Part shown: positions 49,909 through 59,710 of the stretch, piece by piece
Numbering within the stretch: the first letter of the stretch is position 1
Layout of the letters: every line of letters begins with the position of its first letter
Source: Schizochytrium sp. CCTCC M209059
Taxonomy: Eukaryota > Sar > Bigyra > Thraustochytrida > Thraustochytriidae
Length of the DNA stretch: 64,000 bases
Assembly (NCBI GenBank): GCA_000818945.1
Contig: KN805374.1
Location: 942,848-1,006,847 of the forward strand
Direction of reading: 5' to 3'
Program-made: the position numbers and the translations under genes
Notes under the pieces: generated by a model
The model's input: the letters and a program-made list of their open reading frames with translations, nothing else
The model's database searches: none
What the model was told of the DNA's origin: nothing

Positions 49909-50700
49909 CTAGTTGGCGCCGGCAGACGAGTCGGTATTATTCTTGACATACTCTGCAAATTCATCAATGAGCACAGGCCAGGCCTCGTTCTCATCATAAC
50001 CATTAAGGTCCTTGTCCGTAGCCTTGGCGAACTGGAGGAGGAGCTGCCACTCGTCGCGAGAAATGGCGTGCTTGCGGTTCTGCTCAATGTACTTTGTCCA
50101 GGTGTCGAGCAGCTCGAATCGCTCGGGCAGGAGAAGTTTCCAGAGCGCCACGGCGGTCTCCGTCTGCATTGACTTTTGACCTGGCGGGCAGGCCCAGCCG
50201 AAAGCAAAAAAGTAGATCTCCTTGAAGAGTTCGTCGTCCTTGAGCTCGGCGCGAAGGTCTGGGATCTTCTGCTTGAGCTTGTCAAGGGTGTCCACTCCCA
50301 TAGCCTGCATGCCACGAACAAACTCTTCTTTTGTGTACACAAGCATGTTGGCCGCGCCAAAGTACTTGGAAATGACTACCAGGACAATGTCCTCTGGACT
50401 GACCTCGAGATCCTGGCAGAATTTGACAATGCCATCCACCTGCATAGTCTCTGGTTGATCCTCCTCGGCGTAGGTCTCAAACCAAGCGTTGATCTTGGTC
50501 AGGTCTACCGGCGGGGGCGTAGGCGCTGCTGCACTCGCATTGGCGGCTGCGGAGAGAATGTAGTCGCCTGCGAGCTCCAGGTCCCAATGTGCTGCCTCGA
50601 GGGCGTCTGTGGCTGCCTGGCGATCCCGCAGGCCGCAAAATTGCTGCAGGTCGGAGACCATGCGTTTCTTCCTCGACGAAAGCGACGCATACGCGGTCAT
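49909..50700 (-). CDS. DCN1-like neddylation factor
   Basis: 263 aa. The start MTAYASLSSRKKRMVSDLQQF leads into an UBA-like domain (about 10-55: ATDALEAAHWDLELAGDYIL). The potentiating-neddylation (PONY) domain follows at about 70-255. Typical DCN1/DCUN1D features are INAWFETYAE, VDGIVKFCQDLEVSPEDIVLV, YTKEEFVRGM, FFAFGWACPPGQKSMQTETAVALWKLLL and the C-terminal DEWQLLLQFA...WPVLIDEFAEYV. DCN1 promotes transfer of NEDD8/Rub1 to cullins, so it activates cullin-RING ubiquitin ligases. The frame is open upstream through the CAAG repeat, but that part is a repeat artefact. The chosen Met gives the usual family length. Confidence 0.95.
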   Translation of the reverse strand: MTAYASLSSRKKRMVSDLQQFCGLRDRQAATDALEAAHWDLELAGDYILSAAANASAAAPTPPPVDLTKINAWFETYAEEDQPETMQVDGIVKFCQDLEVSPEDIVLVVISKYFGAANMLVYTKEEFVRGMQAMGVDTLDKLKQKIPDLRAELKDDELFKEIYFFAFGWACPPGQKSMQTETAVALWKLLLPERFELLDTWTKYIEQNRKHAISRDEWQLLLQFAKATDKDLNGYDENEAWPVLIDEFAEYVKNNTDSSAGAN

Positions 50701-50892
50701 GATTATTTGTTTGTTTGCTTGTTTCTTCGTCTGTTTGTTTGCTTGCTTGTTTGCTTGCTTGTCCGAGGAGATGGCTGTCCAGTGCAACCTGTCGAAATCG
50801 CACGAGCAAGCACGCAAACGATTTATCAAGCAAGCAAGCAAGCAGGCAAACAAGTCAGCCAGCCAGCAAGCAAGCAAGCAAGCCAGCGAGCG

Positions 50893-51411
<519 letters not shown>

Positions 51412-52204
51412 TCGCAGACAGACTCTGGCAGATAGGCCCCAAGGCTTGGGCAGAAGGTGACGTGCGGAGTGGGGGTGGTCGCTCGCTCGCTCGCTCGCTC
51501 GGGCTTCGCTAAAGCGCGCGCCCGCTCTCTTACCTCCCTTTCACCCCCGTCTGTTCTGGCCAAGGACCCTTCGCGCGCAGCGACGAGCGCACACGAACTA
51601 GCTAGCGAGTTGGCGCGGCGACGGGCGCGACTTCGCTACTTCTTCGCTGCGAAAGTCGTTCTACGAGCGTCGCATGTCATCCAGGCGAGCCGGTAATTAG
51701 AGCCTAGGCCACCTTAGTACCCGTCAGCCCAACTTGACGGCTGTGGCTTTTTTTCACTGTCTTGACTCGCATCGCAACTCGCCAACTCGCTCCCGTCGAG
51801 TACCGTACCGGAGAGGATAGCCTATCTCGCGACGCAGCACATCTCTAGGACAAGATGGCTGCGGATGAAGTTCTGGTCCGAGTCGCGATCAGGACTCGGA
51901 CTTGAAGGACGTATAGAAAGAAGGCAGAGTGACTCGGAGTCGCGAAGATAAGATACAACCAGGTCATATTTATGGAAAAGAGACTTAAATCAATTTAAAG
52001 AAACGTTTGGGTCGCTTTGCTTTTCAGGGTGCCAAATAGAGGTCAAAATGGAGCCTGGGAGAAAGAAGAAAGTAAAGTGGATTGCGCACAGCTCACGCGC
52101 GCTGTCCGCTCCGGCGGCGAGACGCCCTTGCCGGGCGCAGCGCAAACGGAAAGCCGGAGGAGGCAAGTTGACGGACGGACGAGAGAGTCAAGGCGCGTGG
52201 CACG
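51412..52204. other. Intergenic region
   Basis: Contains (GCTC)n near 51480-51500 and otherwise unremarkable sequence. Upstream Mets for the methyltransferase gene are not convincing. No gene seen. Confidence 0.4.
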
Positions 52205-53281
52205 ATGATTTGGACTGCGTGGTCGTGGCTCGTGTGGCTGCTGGACTGGTTCTGGTGGCTCACCGTGAAACCGAGTCTTTATCTTCTGGGCGCGGGCACC
52301 TTGTGGCACCTCTCGCAGCGCTGGTTTTATAGGCTCTTGGCGCGCCAGATCGCACGACCCAGCGGCTGGTTTGGCAGAAATGTCGCGCATGGGCTCGTGA
52401 AAGATCTCAACTCGGCTGGTGTCGCTTGGGCTTTTGCACGTCTTCCCTTTCCTGTTGCACCTGCCGCGCAGGGACCTGCCGCGCAGGGCGCGAGTCGCAC
52501 GGACGCTGATGCGGACGATGACCTACACGACGCAAAAGACCGAAACATGTGCGAAGATGTCCATGTCCGCGATGAAGAAATTTCACAGCAGCACAAAGAA
52601 GATGAGAGCAACGACACGGCCGACGATAATGACACTCCTCTTGAGCAGCGCGAACGCGTTTGGGGTAAGAGACCTCGGAACGCAGAAACCCTGCCGCTGG
52701 GAAGCCAGAGCCAAAAGGAAACATCGCCTGCGTTAAGGATACTTGACGTTGGATGCGGCGGCGGACTCTGCTTTGCGCCTTTCTTGGAACGTTTCCCTAA
52801 CCCGAGCGCGTGCGTTTTGGAGGGTCTCGATATTAGCCCCGAGGCTTTAGAGCATTGCCAGGAGGCTAGTCCAGATCCTGAACGGATACACTTGACGTTG
52901 GGGTCGGTAGAAAAGCTTCCATGGGAAGACAATAGTTTTGACGGCGTTGTAGCTTTTCACATGTTCGATATTTGGGCAGCCGCCGACCAAGAGAAGCGTG
53001 CGCTTGCGGAGATGGCGCGATGCTTGCGACCTGGTGGTCTTTTGGCTTTGACGACCAAGGAGCAGAGTGCGTACTTGCGAAGTGCCGAGGTACAGGCCGG
53101 CATGCAGCAGGGAGTGTGTCGCATTGTGACAAATGCATACGTGCAAGCCGCCATTCGTATGGCTGGTCTCGAGGTGATTCGTCAAGAGACTCAACCCGAG
53201 GCGGACTGCAAAGCAAGAACTCCCGAGAGAGATGCCATACCGATTCCTAGCGTTCTTACAATCGGCCGCAAGCCGTTCTGA
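52205..53281 (+). CDS. SAM-dependent methyltransferase with hydrophobic N-terminus
   Basis: 358 aa. Residues 1-30 are strikingly Trp-rich and hydrophobic (MIWTAWSWLVWLLDWFWWLT), a likely membrane anchor. An acidic linker (about 95-165) precedes a class I methyltransferase domain from about residue 178. That domain has motif I ILDVGCGGGLCF, the acidic loop GLDISPEALEHC, the VEKLPWEDNSFDGVV strand and RCLRPGGLLALTT, which is the order of the Methyltransf_11/UbiE-like group. The substrate could be a lipid, quinone or small molecule and cannot be named. The start is the first Met of the hydrophobic anchor. Confidence 0.85.
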   Translation: MIWTAWSWLVWLLDWFWWLTVKPSLYLLGAGTLWHLSQRWFYRLLARQIARPSGWFGRNVAHGLVKDLNSAGVAWAFARLPFPVAPAAQGPAAQGASRTDADADDDLHDAKDRNMCEDVHVRDEEISQQHKEDESNDTADDNDTPLEQRERVWGKRPRNAETLPLGSQSQKETSPALRILDVGCGGGLCFAPFLERFPNPSACVLEGLDISPEALEHCQEASPDPERIHLTLGSVEKLPWEDNSFDGVVAFHMFDIWAAADQEKRALAEMARCLRPGGLLALTTKEQSAYLRSAEVQAGMQQGVCRIVTNAYVQAAIRMAGLEVIRQETQPEADCKARTPERDAIPIPSVLTIGRKPF

Positions 53282-53751
53282 CGCCAAAGATTGACCCAGT
53301 GCGTGAATCAAGAGTTTGCGCATTCCAAGTCAACAAGCAAGGATGCAAACCTACCAGCAAGCAAGTCAGCAAGCGAACAAGCAACATAGCCAGCCCGCGC
53401 AGTACGAGCCTCTTGCCCGAGATATCAGAACATGCCAATCAATCGTACGCGGGCGAACGTTGATAAAAGGAATGTGAGATGAAAGAAAAAGTAAGAGTGT
53501 GAAGAATGCCAAGGCTGGGTGAAAGGCTTGCTGCTTTCTTACAAAGTAGTCTCTGTACAAAATTCAAGTAAGTCATAACGCAAATATAAAGAAATGGATT
53601 GAAAGTTGGAAAAAAATAGGCCTACTATGCAGCAGGGTTCTGGGGGTAAGAGAATTCATGGTCAGGGTCTGCAGACGTCCTTGCGTCGCATTAACCAACG
53701 TGGCTAGTAGTTCTTCCGCGAATACGCTATCACACCATGCCGGAAGACTGC
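53282..53751. other. Convergent 3' region
   Basis: Contains CAAG-type repeats near 53334-53385 and a TAGGCCTA palindrome at 53617-53624. It lies between convergent genes; no gene. Confidence 0.5.
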
Positions 53752-54939
53752 CTACTTGTTCTTAAAGCTTGAGTTGGAAACATTGATGTCGACAGAGTTT
53801 TGAATGTCCTGATATGACATGACGCGCGTCTCAAAAGGGCTGTCGGCCCGGCCCTTGATCTCGAATTCAATGCGGTTGCGTTTGGAAGGATTGTCCACGC
53901 GGCGATTGACGGCGTCCCAGGATGGGCGAAAGACAATTTTGCCAAATGCGAGGAAGACCAACGACGAGAAGAGCCAGGCCCCAGAGAGGGCGATGGTCAC
54001 GAATTCATCAACAAGACAAATACCAATCTCGTCGTCTGTAAAGTCGCACTCGCCGCGGTAACCCTCCTCGCCGATAGGCACTTCGAAGGCGAACTGCATG
54101 ATGGTGTCTGCCAGGAATCGAAGCGCAAGTAAGACGAGACCAAGAAGAAAGTACTGGTCGAGACGGGTCAAATACGAGGTCTTGGGCACCATGGCGCTCG
54201 ATACAAAAAGAAAAGCGACGGAGGTAAGCGCGAGAGCCATGGCAAAGTCAAATCGCGCTTCATTGTAAGGAAAAGCAATGAGACAAGCCTGCGCGCCAAT
54301 AATGAGTGCATAAACAAAGCCAATGTTCCAAAGGAAGTAGTCCGAACTGCGCTGCAAGAAAATTTGAAAGTGCGCCGATGAGCTCCATGCTTGATTGTCG
54401 TTGACCACCTGCAATTGGACATCCTTGAGATCCCACATGTCGGCAACAGCCGCAAGTTCGCATTGGACAAGCCAATCTTGGCGGTGCATGGAGCACTCAA
54501 CGGGGAACGACGCGGGGTCCGTGAGCTCCCATCCCTTGAGCTGCGAATTGTTGCTCATGAGCTGCACATCGAGCACCTGCCTATCAAAGGGAAAGGCAGC
54601 GTGATCGAAGCGATCCTGGACGGTTGGAATGACGGTCCAGCGCATAAAGATGAGGTCCTCCTCCGAGTCGAGCCAGTACGATTCGTCGGTGGTCAGTGGC
54701 TCTGCAACCTCGTTGCCAAAGTCGATATGCGGGACCCAGCGAGGCTTGGCAATGTTGTGAAACCTCATGTGGCTGTCCTTGTGGACACCTTCTATCTCGT
54801 ACGTGGGCTCGTAGTACGCGAAAACGTCGACCGAGGGCTTCAGCAGCTGTTGCACGTCGTCGACTTCCACCATGGTGATCTTGAACCGCACGTACACGGC
54901 TTCCGGCGCCGGAGCGGTCACTTGTGTCTTGTAGCCCAT
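53752..54939 (-). CDS. Pentameric ligand-gated ion channel homologue lacking the Cys loop
   Basis: 395 aa from MGYKTQV; the frame is open to a Met at 55212 (486 aa), adding a basic, non-hydrophobic extension. An extracellular-type beta domain comes first (WVPHIDFGN near 72). The signature AAFPFDRQVLDVQL follows near 117; neither Cys of the classic loop is present. Four hydrophobic segments follow: M1 about 205-230 (after SDYFLWNIGF), M2 about 238-260 (FAMALALTSVAFLF), M3 after PKTSYLTRLDQYFLLG, and M4 near 340-362. Such Cys-less channels are known mainly from bacteria (GLIC, ELIC). No signal peptide is seen, which is odd for the topology; an upstream exon may supply it. Ion selectivity and ligand are unknown. 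Confidence 0.78.
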   Translation of the reverse strand: MGYKTQVTAPAPEAVYVRFKITMVEVDDVQQLLKPSVDVFAYYEPTYEIEGVHKDSHMRFHNIAKPRWVPHIDFGNEVAEPLTTDESYWLDSEEDLIFMRWTVIPTVQDRFDHAAFPFDRQVLDVQLMSNNSQLKGWELTDPASFPVECSMHRQDWLVQCELAAVADMWDLKDVQLQVVNDNQAWSSSAHFQIFLQRSSDYFLWNIGFVYALIIGAQACLIAFPYNEARFDFAMALALTSVAFLFVSSAMVPKTSYLTRLDQYFLLGLVLLALRFLADTIMQFAFEVPIGEEGYRGECDFTDDEIGICLVDEFVTIALSGAWLFSSLVFLAFGKIVFRPSWDAVNRRVDNPSKRNRIEFEIKGRADSPFETRVMSYQDIQNSVDINVSNSSFKNK

Positions 54940-55397
54940 TGTGCTACGCCAGAGGTCGTGCACGTAGCCGCGTCTGCTCTGTTCCTGCTCTACGTTCCGC
55001 TCGACTCTTGACGCTACCCTCGCACACGCTTGCAGTACTTTCGGGCTTTGCGGCTTTGAGTGGCCGGGACTTTTGATGGGTGTGTCAGTGTGTGCACACG
55101 CGCGTGCGGGGCCCCTTCTTGTCGGCCCGAGTCCAGTTTTCCTTTTATCTGCATCAATTGAGGCCGGAGCTCTTGCTTGGGAGGTAAGAGCACTTTCCCA
55201 GGGGACGCTCAAACGAGCGTCTGCGCCGTCGCCCTGCCCTACTAGCGCCCTCTCGCCGGGAACTTTTGTCGTGCAACTGCGATTCGTGTCGCCACGCTGG
55301 ATTTCCAGCCGCCACTTGAAGCAGATTCCAGCACCAAGAATATGAAAATGTTTTATAATGCTCTATGCTGCCTTCACCTTCAACTCATTAAGCGAAG
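54940..55397. other. Intergenic region between channel gene and tRNA
   Basis: Upstream of the channel (minus strand), open in frame to 55212 but without a signal peptide. No other gene recognised. Confidence 0.4.
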
Positions 55398-55502
55398 CTC
55401 GAGATAGCTCAGTTGGTAGAGCGTTGGATTGTAGCGTTTAACTAGGAGCAGTTCTAGTTGTCTGATTTCCACTGGTCTTCGGTTCGACTCCGGATCTCGA
55501 GA
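55398..55502 (+). tRNA. tRNA-Tyr (GUA) with 32-base intron
   Basis: Acceptor stem CTCGAGA/TCTCGAG pairs fully. D arm GCTC..GAGC, anticodon GTA at 55431-55433, T arm TTCGG-TTCGACT-CCGGA. The intron at 55435-55466 starts one base after the anticodon, the canonical position, as known for eukaryotic tRNA-Tyr. It contains an AACTAG..CTAGTT hairpin. A T-run follows as the Pol III terminator. The lowest anticodon-stem pair is T-C. Confidence 0.93.
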
Positions 55503-56598
55503 GCTTCTTTTTTTTCTGTTTTTTTTTTTGCCTTCACTGGCAGCTGCTACAGTACTTCTCCTGGAGACGCAATGGCGGGCTGATAAATTCTATAAAAAAA
55601 TATCGCAGGAAGCGACCACAGCAAGTTTATGTGAAGAGTTTGATCATCTCACAAAGAGGTTTTTGAAGCTAGGCCTAGGAAGAGATAAGCCTTCCTTTAT
55701 CATATATTCGGGCATGAAACGAATAAGGATTGAAGGCACCAAAATGTGTTCCACATATCATGGTTCGAAGTCAAATCGACATGACATGTAAATACATGGC
55801 ATGATGAGGATTAACACGCAAGTCCTGGCATCCTAAAGAATCTCTCTTCTACGTGTATCCCCAAAAGAATTAATCCTCGTCCAAGAGGAGAATAAATTGC
55901 CTACTCCTTTTCTCTGATTGATTCCTCGGAGTCAGAGGGACTCAAGTGAGAAGCTTTTCGCAAAAACAAAAGCGCGTATCTGCGCACTTCCACCAAAATC
56001 AGGAGACCGTAAATGAAGCATCAGCATCAGCATCAGCATCAGCATTGGCAACAACAAAATGTCAGGCCTCATCATCAAATACGCTCTCGAGTACTGCGAA
56101 TGACAGCGGAGATTTGTCTTTAGCGATAGAGCCAGTAGCTGCTCCAAAGGCCACAACATGGAAGCGAAAACGTTAACCGGCATGCGGCGCTGGAAGCTGC
56201 TGCTGATGGGAACACGACGAGGGCGACTGGGAGAACCATCTTATTATAGGGGTTCGAGAAGGAAGGAATACAATGCAAACCGTTAAAAGGAAACCTATGC
56301 ACGACGCGAAGCAAGAGGCTTGTGCGCACGGTATTTATTGTGCGAGTGACTTTGCTTGGACGCTCCAACAACGTTGAGATCGCTCTCATCAAAGCTCAGC
56401 CCCGCTGCAAATGCACTTGTTTTGGCTCTCTCAGAAACCACGGGGGTGATAAATTCGGGGAAATGACAGCTCAAGTCTAACCCGAGTCTTCCCCAAGATT
56501 TACTAGGCCTATCTCGGGTTCGATTATTCATTCTCTTGTTATCGTGCAGGCGCGCAAAGACTTTGGCCTCAGTGGCAAACGGGGAAAAAAAAAAAAGA
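55503..56598. other. Spacer between opposing tRNA-Tyr genes
   Basis: Carries two TAGGCCTA copies (55670-55677 and 56504-56511) and CATCAG repeats near 56017-56043. Short frames here are not supported as genes. Confidence 0.5.
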
Positions 56599-56703
56599 TC
56601 TCGAGATCCGGAGTCGAACCGAAGACCAGTGGAAATCAGACAACTAGAGTTAATCCTAGTTAAACGCTACAATCCAACGCTCTACCAACTGAGCTATCTC
56701 GAG
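56599..56703 (-). tRNA. tRNA-Tyr (GUA) with 32-base intron, copy 2
   Basis: Mature part is identical to the gene at 55398. The intron has the same length and flanks (CGTTT...GTCTGAT) and the same AACTAG..CTAGTT stem but a different loop. A T-run (A-run on plus, 56585-56596) ends the transcript. Confidence 0.93.
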
Positions 56704-56796
56704 TTCGTGTTGCATCGAGTAGCTGGAGAGCAACTGAGTGAGCGATCGCACGAAGCGGGGAAAGAAAAAAATTGCGAAAGAAGGAAAAAAAGAAAT

Positions 56797-56901
56797 TCTC
56801 GAGATCCGGAGTCGAACCGAAGACCAGTGGAAATCAGACAACCAGAATCGCTTCTGGTTAAACGCTACAATCCAACGCTCTACCAACTGAGCTATCTCGA
56901 G
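56797..56901 (-). tRNA. tRNA-Tyr (GUA) with 32-base intron, copy 3
   Basis: Mature part identical to the other two genes. Here the intron stem reads AACCAG..CTGGTT, a compensated change of one pair, closed by a GCGA tetraloop. The T-run terminator lies on the minus strand below 56797. Confidence 0.93.
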
Positions 56902-57456
56902 CTTCTTGCTCCAGAAATGAACTACGACACTTATATATAGCATGTGGTATATGATCAAGCTTTGCCGTCAGGCATGCAAAACACTTTAAAAGTGACAAGC
57001 AACGGTTCAGTATACCGTGACAAATGGCCTTGACATCAAGGTACAAGCAAAGAAAACAGTATGCGGTGTCAAATAGCCTCGATATCAAGGGTACATGCAA
57101 AAGATCAGCACCACGACAAATGGCCTTAACATGAAGGCACAAACACAAATTCAGTACCGTGATGAATAGTCTTGATACTGTTCTGTTATCTCTTCCCTGG
57201 TACGTATGTGTCTCTCCGAAGTCAAGAAATCTTTTCAAAGTTTGCGCGAGTGTGACCTGATGTGCGTAACAAGGGGAAATGAGACATGTAGAAATTAGCT
57301 GGTTAGTTCGTATTTGCAGTGATGTCTCGACGTCAAGCGATCGTGAAGAAACAGCAAGAGACCCTTGGAATGCAAGTGATTATCACCATCTAAGCAACCT
57401 GCCAATCCTCGTTTCCTTTCCCGGTAATTTTTCTTTGTAAATCATAGCCATTATCG
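56902..57456. other. Spacer between tRNA-Tyr and SCO1
   Basis: Contains a 49-bp minisatellite at 57008-57184. The rest shows no gene; it includes the 3' flank of SCO1 (minus strand). Confidence 0.5.
57008..57184. repeat. About 49-bp minisatellite with inner palindromes
   Basis: Four degenerate copies start at 57008, 57057, 57106 and 57152. Copy 1 carries CCTTGA-CA-TCAAGG, a perfect inverted repeat with a 2-base centre; copies 2 and 3 keep it imperfectly. Confidence 0.8.
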
Positions 57457-58257
57457 TTACTCTTCTTCAGGCGGCGCAAGGATCTGATTCTTGATACGCT
57501 CGACAGCCTCATCAGCTTCGGTCAGCTGCGTGTAAAAGTCGAGGAATTTGCCATCAGGCCCAATGAGATAGCTAACGATGCTGTGGTCAACGAGGTAGTC
57601 ATCTTCATTCTCTTCGTCTTGGTCGGCAATAGAGTGGTATACGCGAAAGGCCTTGCAAGCACGCTGGACCTGGCCTGGCGTACCGGTGAGGCCGATCATG
57701 CGCGGGTGAAAGTCCTTGATGTAGTGTGCGACCTGATCGACGCCATCACGCTTGGGATCAACGGAAATGAAGACAGGCACGACGCGAGGGCCAATCTCTG
57801 GGTCTGCGTCGAGCTTTTCGACAATCTCTGTGATCTTGATGAGCTCTGCCGGGCAAATATCAGGGCAGTACGTGAAGCCAAAGTAAAGAAGGGCATGGGT
57901 GTGACCTCCTTCTTTGAGAGAGGCGTCCGTGACGGGTCGGCCCGTGTGGTCTACGAGCGTCCATGGCCCACCGAGAAGCGGTTTGCCAATGACGCGCTGG
58001 TTCTTGGCCTTTACGCGCTCAATTTTTGCCTCCTTCTCCTTGACGTAATACGCCACGAGGCCTGCGCCAACGGTAGCCATGAGCGCGAAGCTCGCCCACG
58101 AGATCGGCCCGCGACCACGACCCATCCGATCGCTTCGTCCACTCTCACCTGGGCCCGCCGACGCGGCCAAGCGTCGAATCCCAAGCACTCGATGCGCGGG
58201 CGTAGGCGCGGACCGCAGCCCCCCGCGCGCAATCGCTCGCACGCCCAGCATCTTCAA
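57457..58257 (-). CDS. SCO1: SCO1/SenC cytochrome c oxidase copper chaperone
   Basis: 266 aa. The N-terminus is Arg-rich and acid-free (MKMLGVRAIARGGLRSAPTP), a mitochondrial targeting signal. One transmembrane segment lies at about 50-70 (ISWASFALMATVGAGLVAYY). The thioredoxin-fold SCO domain follows: GGPWTLVDHTG, LLYFGFTYCPDICPAEL with the copper-binding CxxxC, VFISVDPKRDGVDQV, and LVDHSIVSYLIGPDG with the third copper ligand His. SCO1 inserts copper into the CuA site of Cox2 in the inner membrane. The start is the Met before the targeting signal. A TAGGCCTA palindrome lies 85 bases upstream. Confidence 0.95.
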   Translation of the reverse strand: MKMLGVRAIARGGLRSAPTPAHRVLGIRRLAASAGPGESGRSDRMGRGRGPISWASFALMATVGAGLVAYYVKEKEAKIERVKAKNQRVIGKPLLGGPWTLVDHTGRPVTDASLKEGGHTHALLYFGFTYCPDICPAELIKITEIVEKLDADPEIGPRVVPVFISVDPKRDGVDQVAHYIKDFHPRMIGLTGTPGQVQRACKAFRVYHSIADQDEENEDDYLVDHSIVSYLIGPDGKFLDFYTQLTEADEAVERIKNQILAPPEEE

Positions 58258-59072
58258 TCGCTTGTGCTTTCGATCCTCAGCGCGCAGCCCCTATGGCTTT
58301 GTTCGGACGCTGCGCTGCCGGCCTTTTGCGCTTAAGCTAGCTAGGCCTAAAGTCGAAGCAGAGCACACTCGAGAACAAGACAAAAGGGATCAGCGATGAT
58401 CGCAGCTTGAAGACCCCATGATCCAGGCAGCACTGCAATGCCGACCAAGGTAAAGTTGAAGCAGAACATGAAAGCATACTTCACAGCATGGCGATCATCG
58501 ATTATTGCAAATCGAAGAAAGCCTACTCCTATTTCAGCCAGCGGAGCAAAAGGGCAGTGCAAGCAAGTTGGCAGTGCAAGCAAATTGGCAAGCAAGCAAG
58601 CAACAAAAGTACCAAGCGGCAAAGCGGCAAAAACTGAAGGCGGCGAGATATCTCGTCATGCTCAAGCGCGGTGACAAAAACACCAGAAGCAACTGAGAAA
58701 TTTCTGCATGGGCGATGATCACTCTAAATCAGCATTCGCTAAGGTAAGCCATTCGCACGCTCAATCTCGTCGCAATGGTATGCCACGCTGGACCCGACCG
58801 TGGATAATAGCATCTACTGGAACTGCGAGTCGTTGCGCATCACGAAGCCTTTGGCCCCAACTCGGCCATGAGAAACAAGGCAAAAGAGCCTAGGTCAAAT
58901 CCGCAAGAAGAGACAATGCAATCGACCCCACCCCCTTTAAAAGGCGTGTTATCTAATTACCTCCTCTCCTTCCCTTCCCAAAAATCGTGTCATCCAAAAA
59001 AAGTCTCATACAATGTGCATTCCTACTGAGCAAATTGCTAAATAATTCAAAAGCATCGAATATAAGAGCGGC
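58258..59072. other. Intergenic region upstream of SCO1
   Basis: Holds a GCTAGC/TAGGCCTA segment near 58336-58349 and short CAAG-type repeats near 58560-58600. No gene recognised. Confidence 0.4.
58342..58349. promoter_or_regulatory. TAGGCCTA palindrome upstream of SCO1
   Basis: Exact copy 85-92 bases upstream of the SCO1 ATG (minus strand). Matches the motif near the starts of two other genes. Confidence 0.35.
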
Positions 59073-59710
59073 AAGCACAGAAGGCACTTCCTCTGCATCA
59101 CCACCCACTCTTCTATCGACATTCTAATTGGTTTGAGGCTAGATAGGTTGCTGGGTAATTTCTAGAAGCGCCGGATCAATGAAGCGGGAAGCACAGAAGT
59201 GACTTTTTCTGCATCACCACTCACTCTTCTATCGGATTTTTCAATTGAGTCGAGGCTAAGTAGGTTGCTGAGCAATTTAGCAACGCTGAATTAACGAGGC
59301 GCCAAGCACGCAAGAGACCTTCTTTCCATCACCACTCACTCTTCTATCGACTTTTTAATTGGTTTGAGGCTAAGTAGGTTGCTGAGTAATTTCTAGAATC
59401 GCCGGATCAAGGAGGCGCCAAGGACAGAAGAGACTTTTTCTGCATCGCCACTCACTCTTCGATTGAATTTTTCAATTGATTCGAGGCTAAGTAGGTTGCT
59501 GAGCAATTTAGCAGCGCCGAATCAACGAGGCGCCAAACACACAAGAGGAGATCTTCTTTGCATCACCACTCACTCTTCTATCAATTTTTTAGTTGATTCG
59601 AGGCTAAGTAGGTTGCTGAGCAATTCAGCAGCGCCAAATTAACGAGGCGCCAAGCACACAAGAGACCTACTCTGCAACGCTACTCTTTCTCTATCGTTTC
59701 TTCAATTGGG
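59073..59710. repeat. About 116-bp tandem satellite, 5.5 copies, two subtypes
   Basis: Copies start at 59073, 59189, 59304, 59420, 59535 and 59652 (partial), with periods of 115-117 bases. Two variants can be separated: type A (copies 1 and 3) carries TTGGTTTGAGGCT and TTTCTAGAA; type B (copies 2, 4, 5) carries a TCGAGGCT form and a GCAATTTAGCA-type segment. The order is A-B-A-B-B. Confidence 0.9.

Noticed and set aside
59073..59710. Possible CRISPR-like array
   Set aside because: The repeats are 115-117 bases, contiguous without unique spacers, in a eukaryotic genome; this is a satellite.
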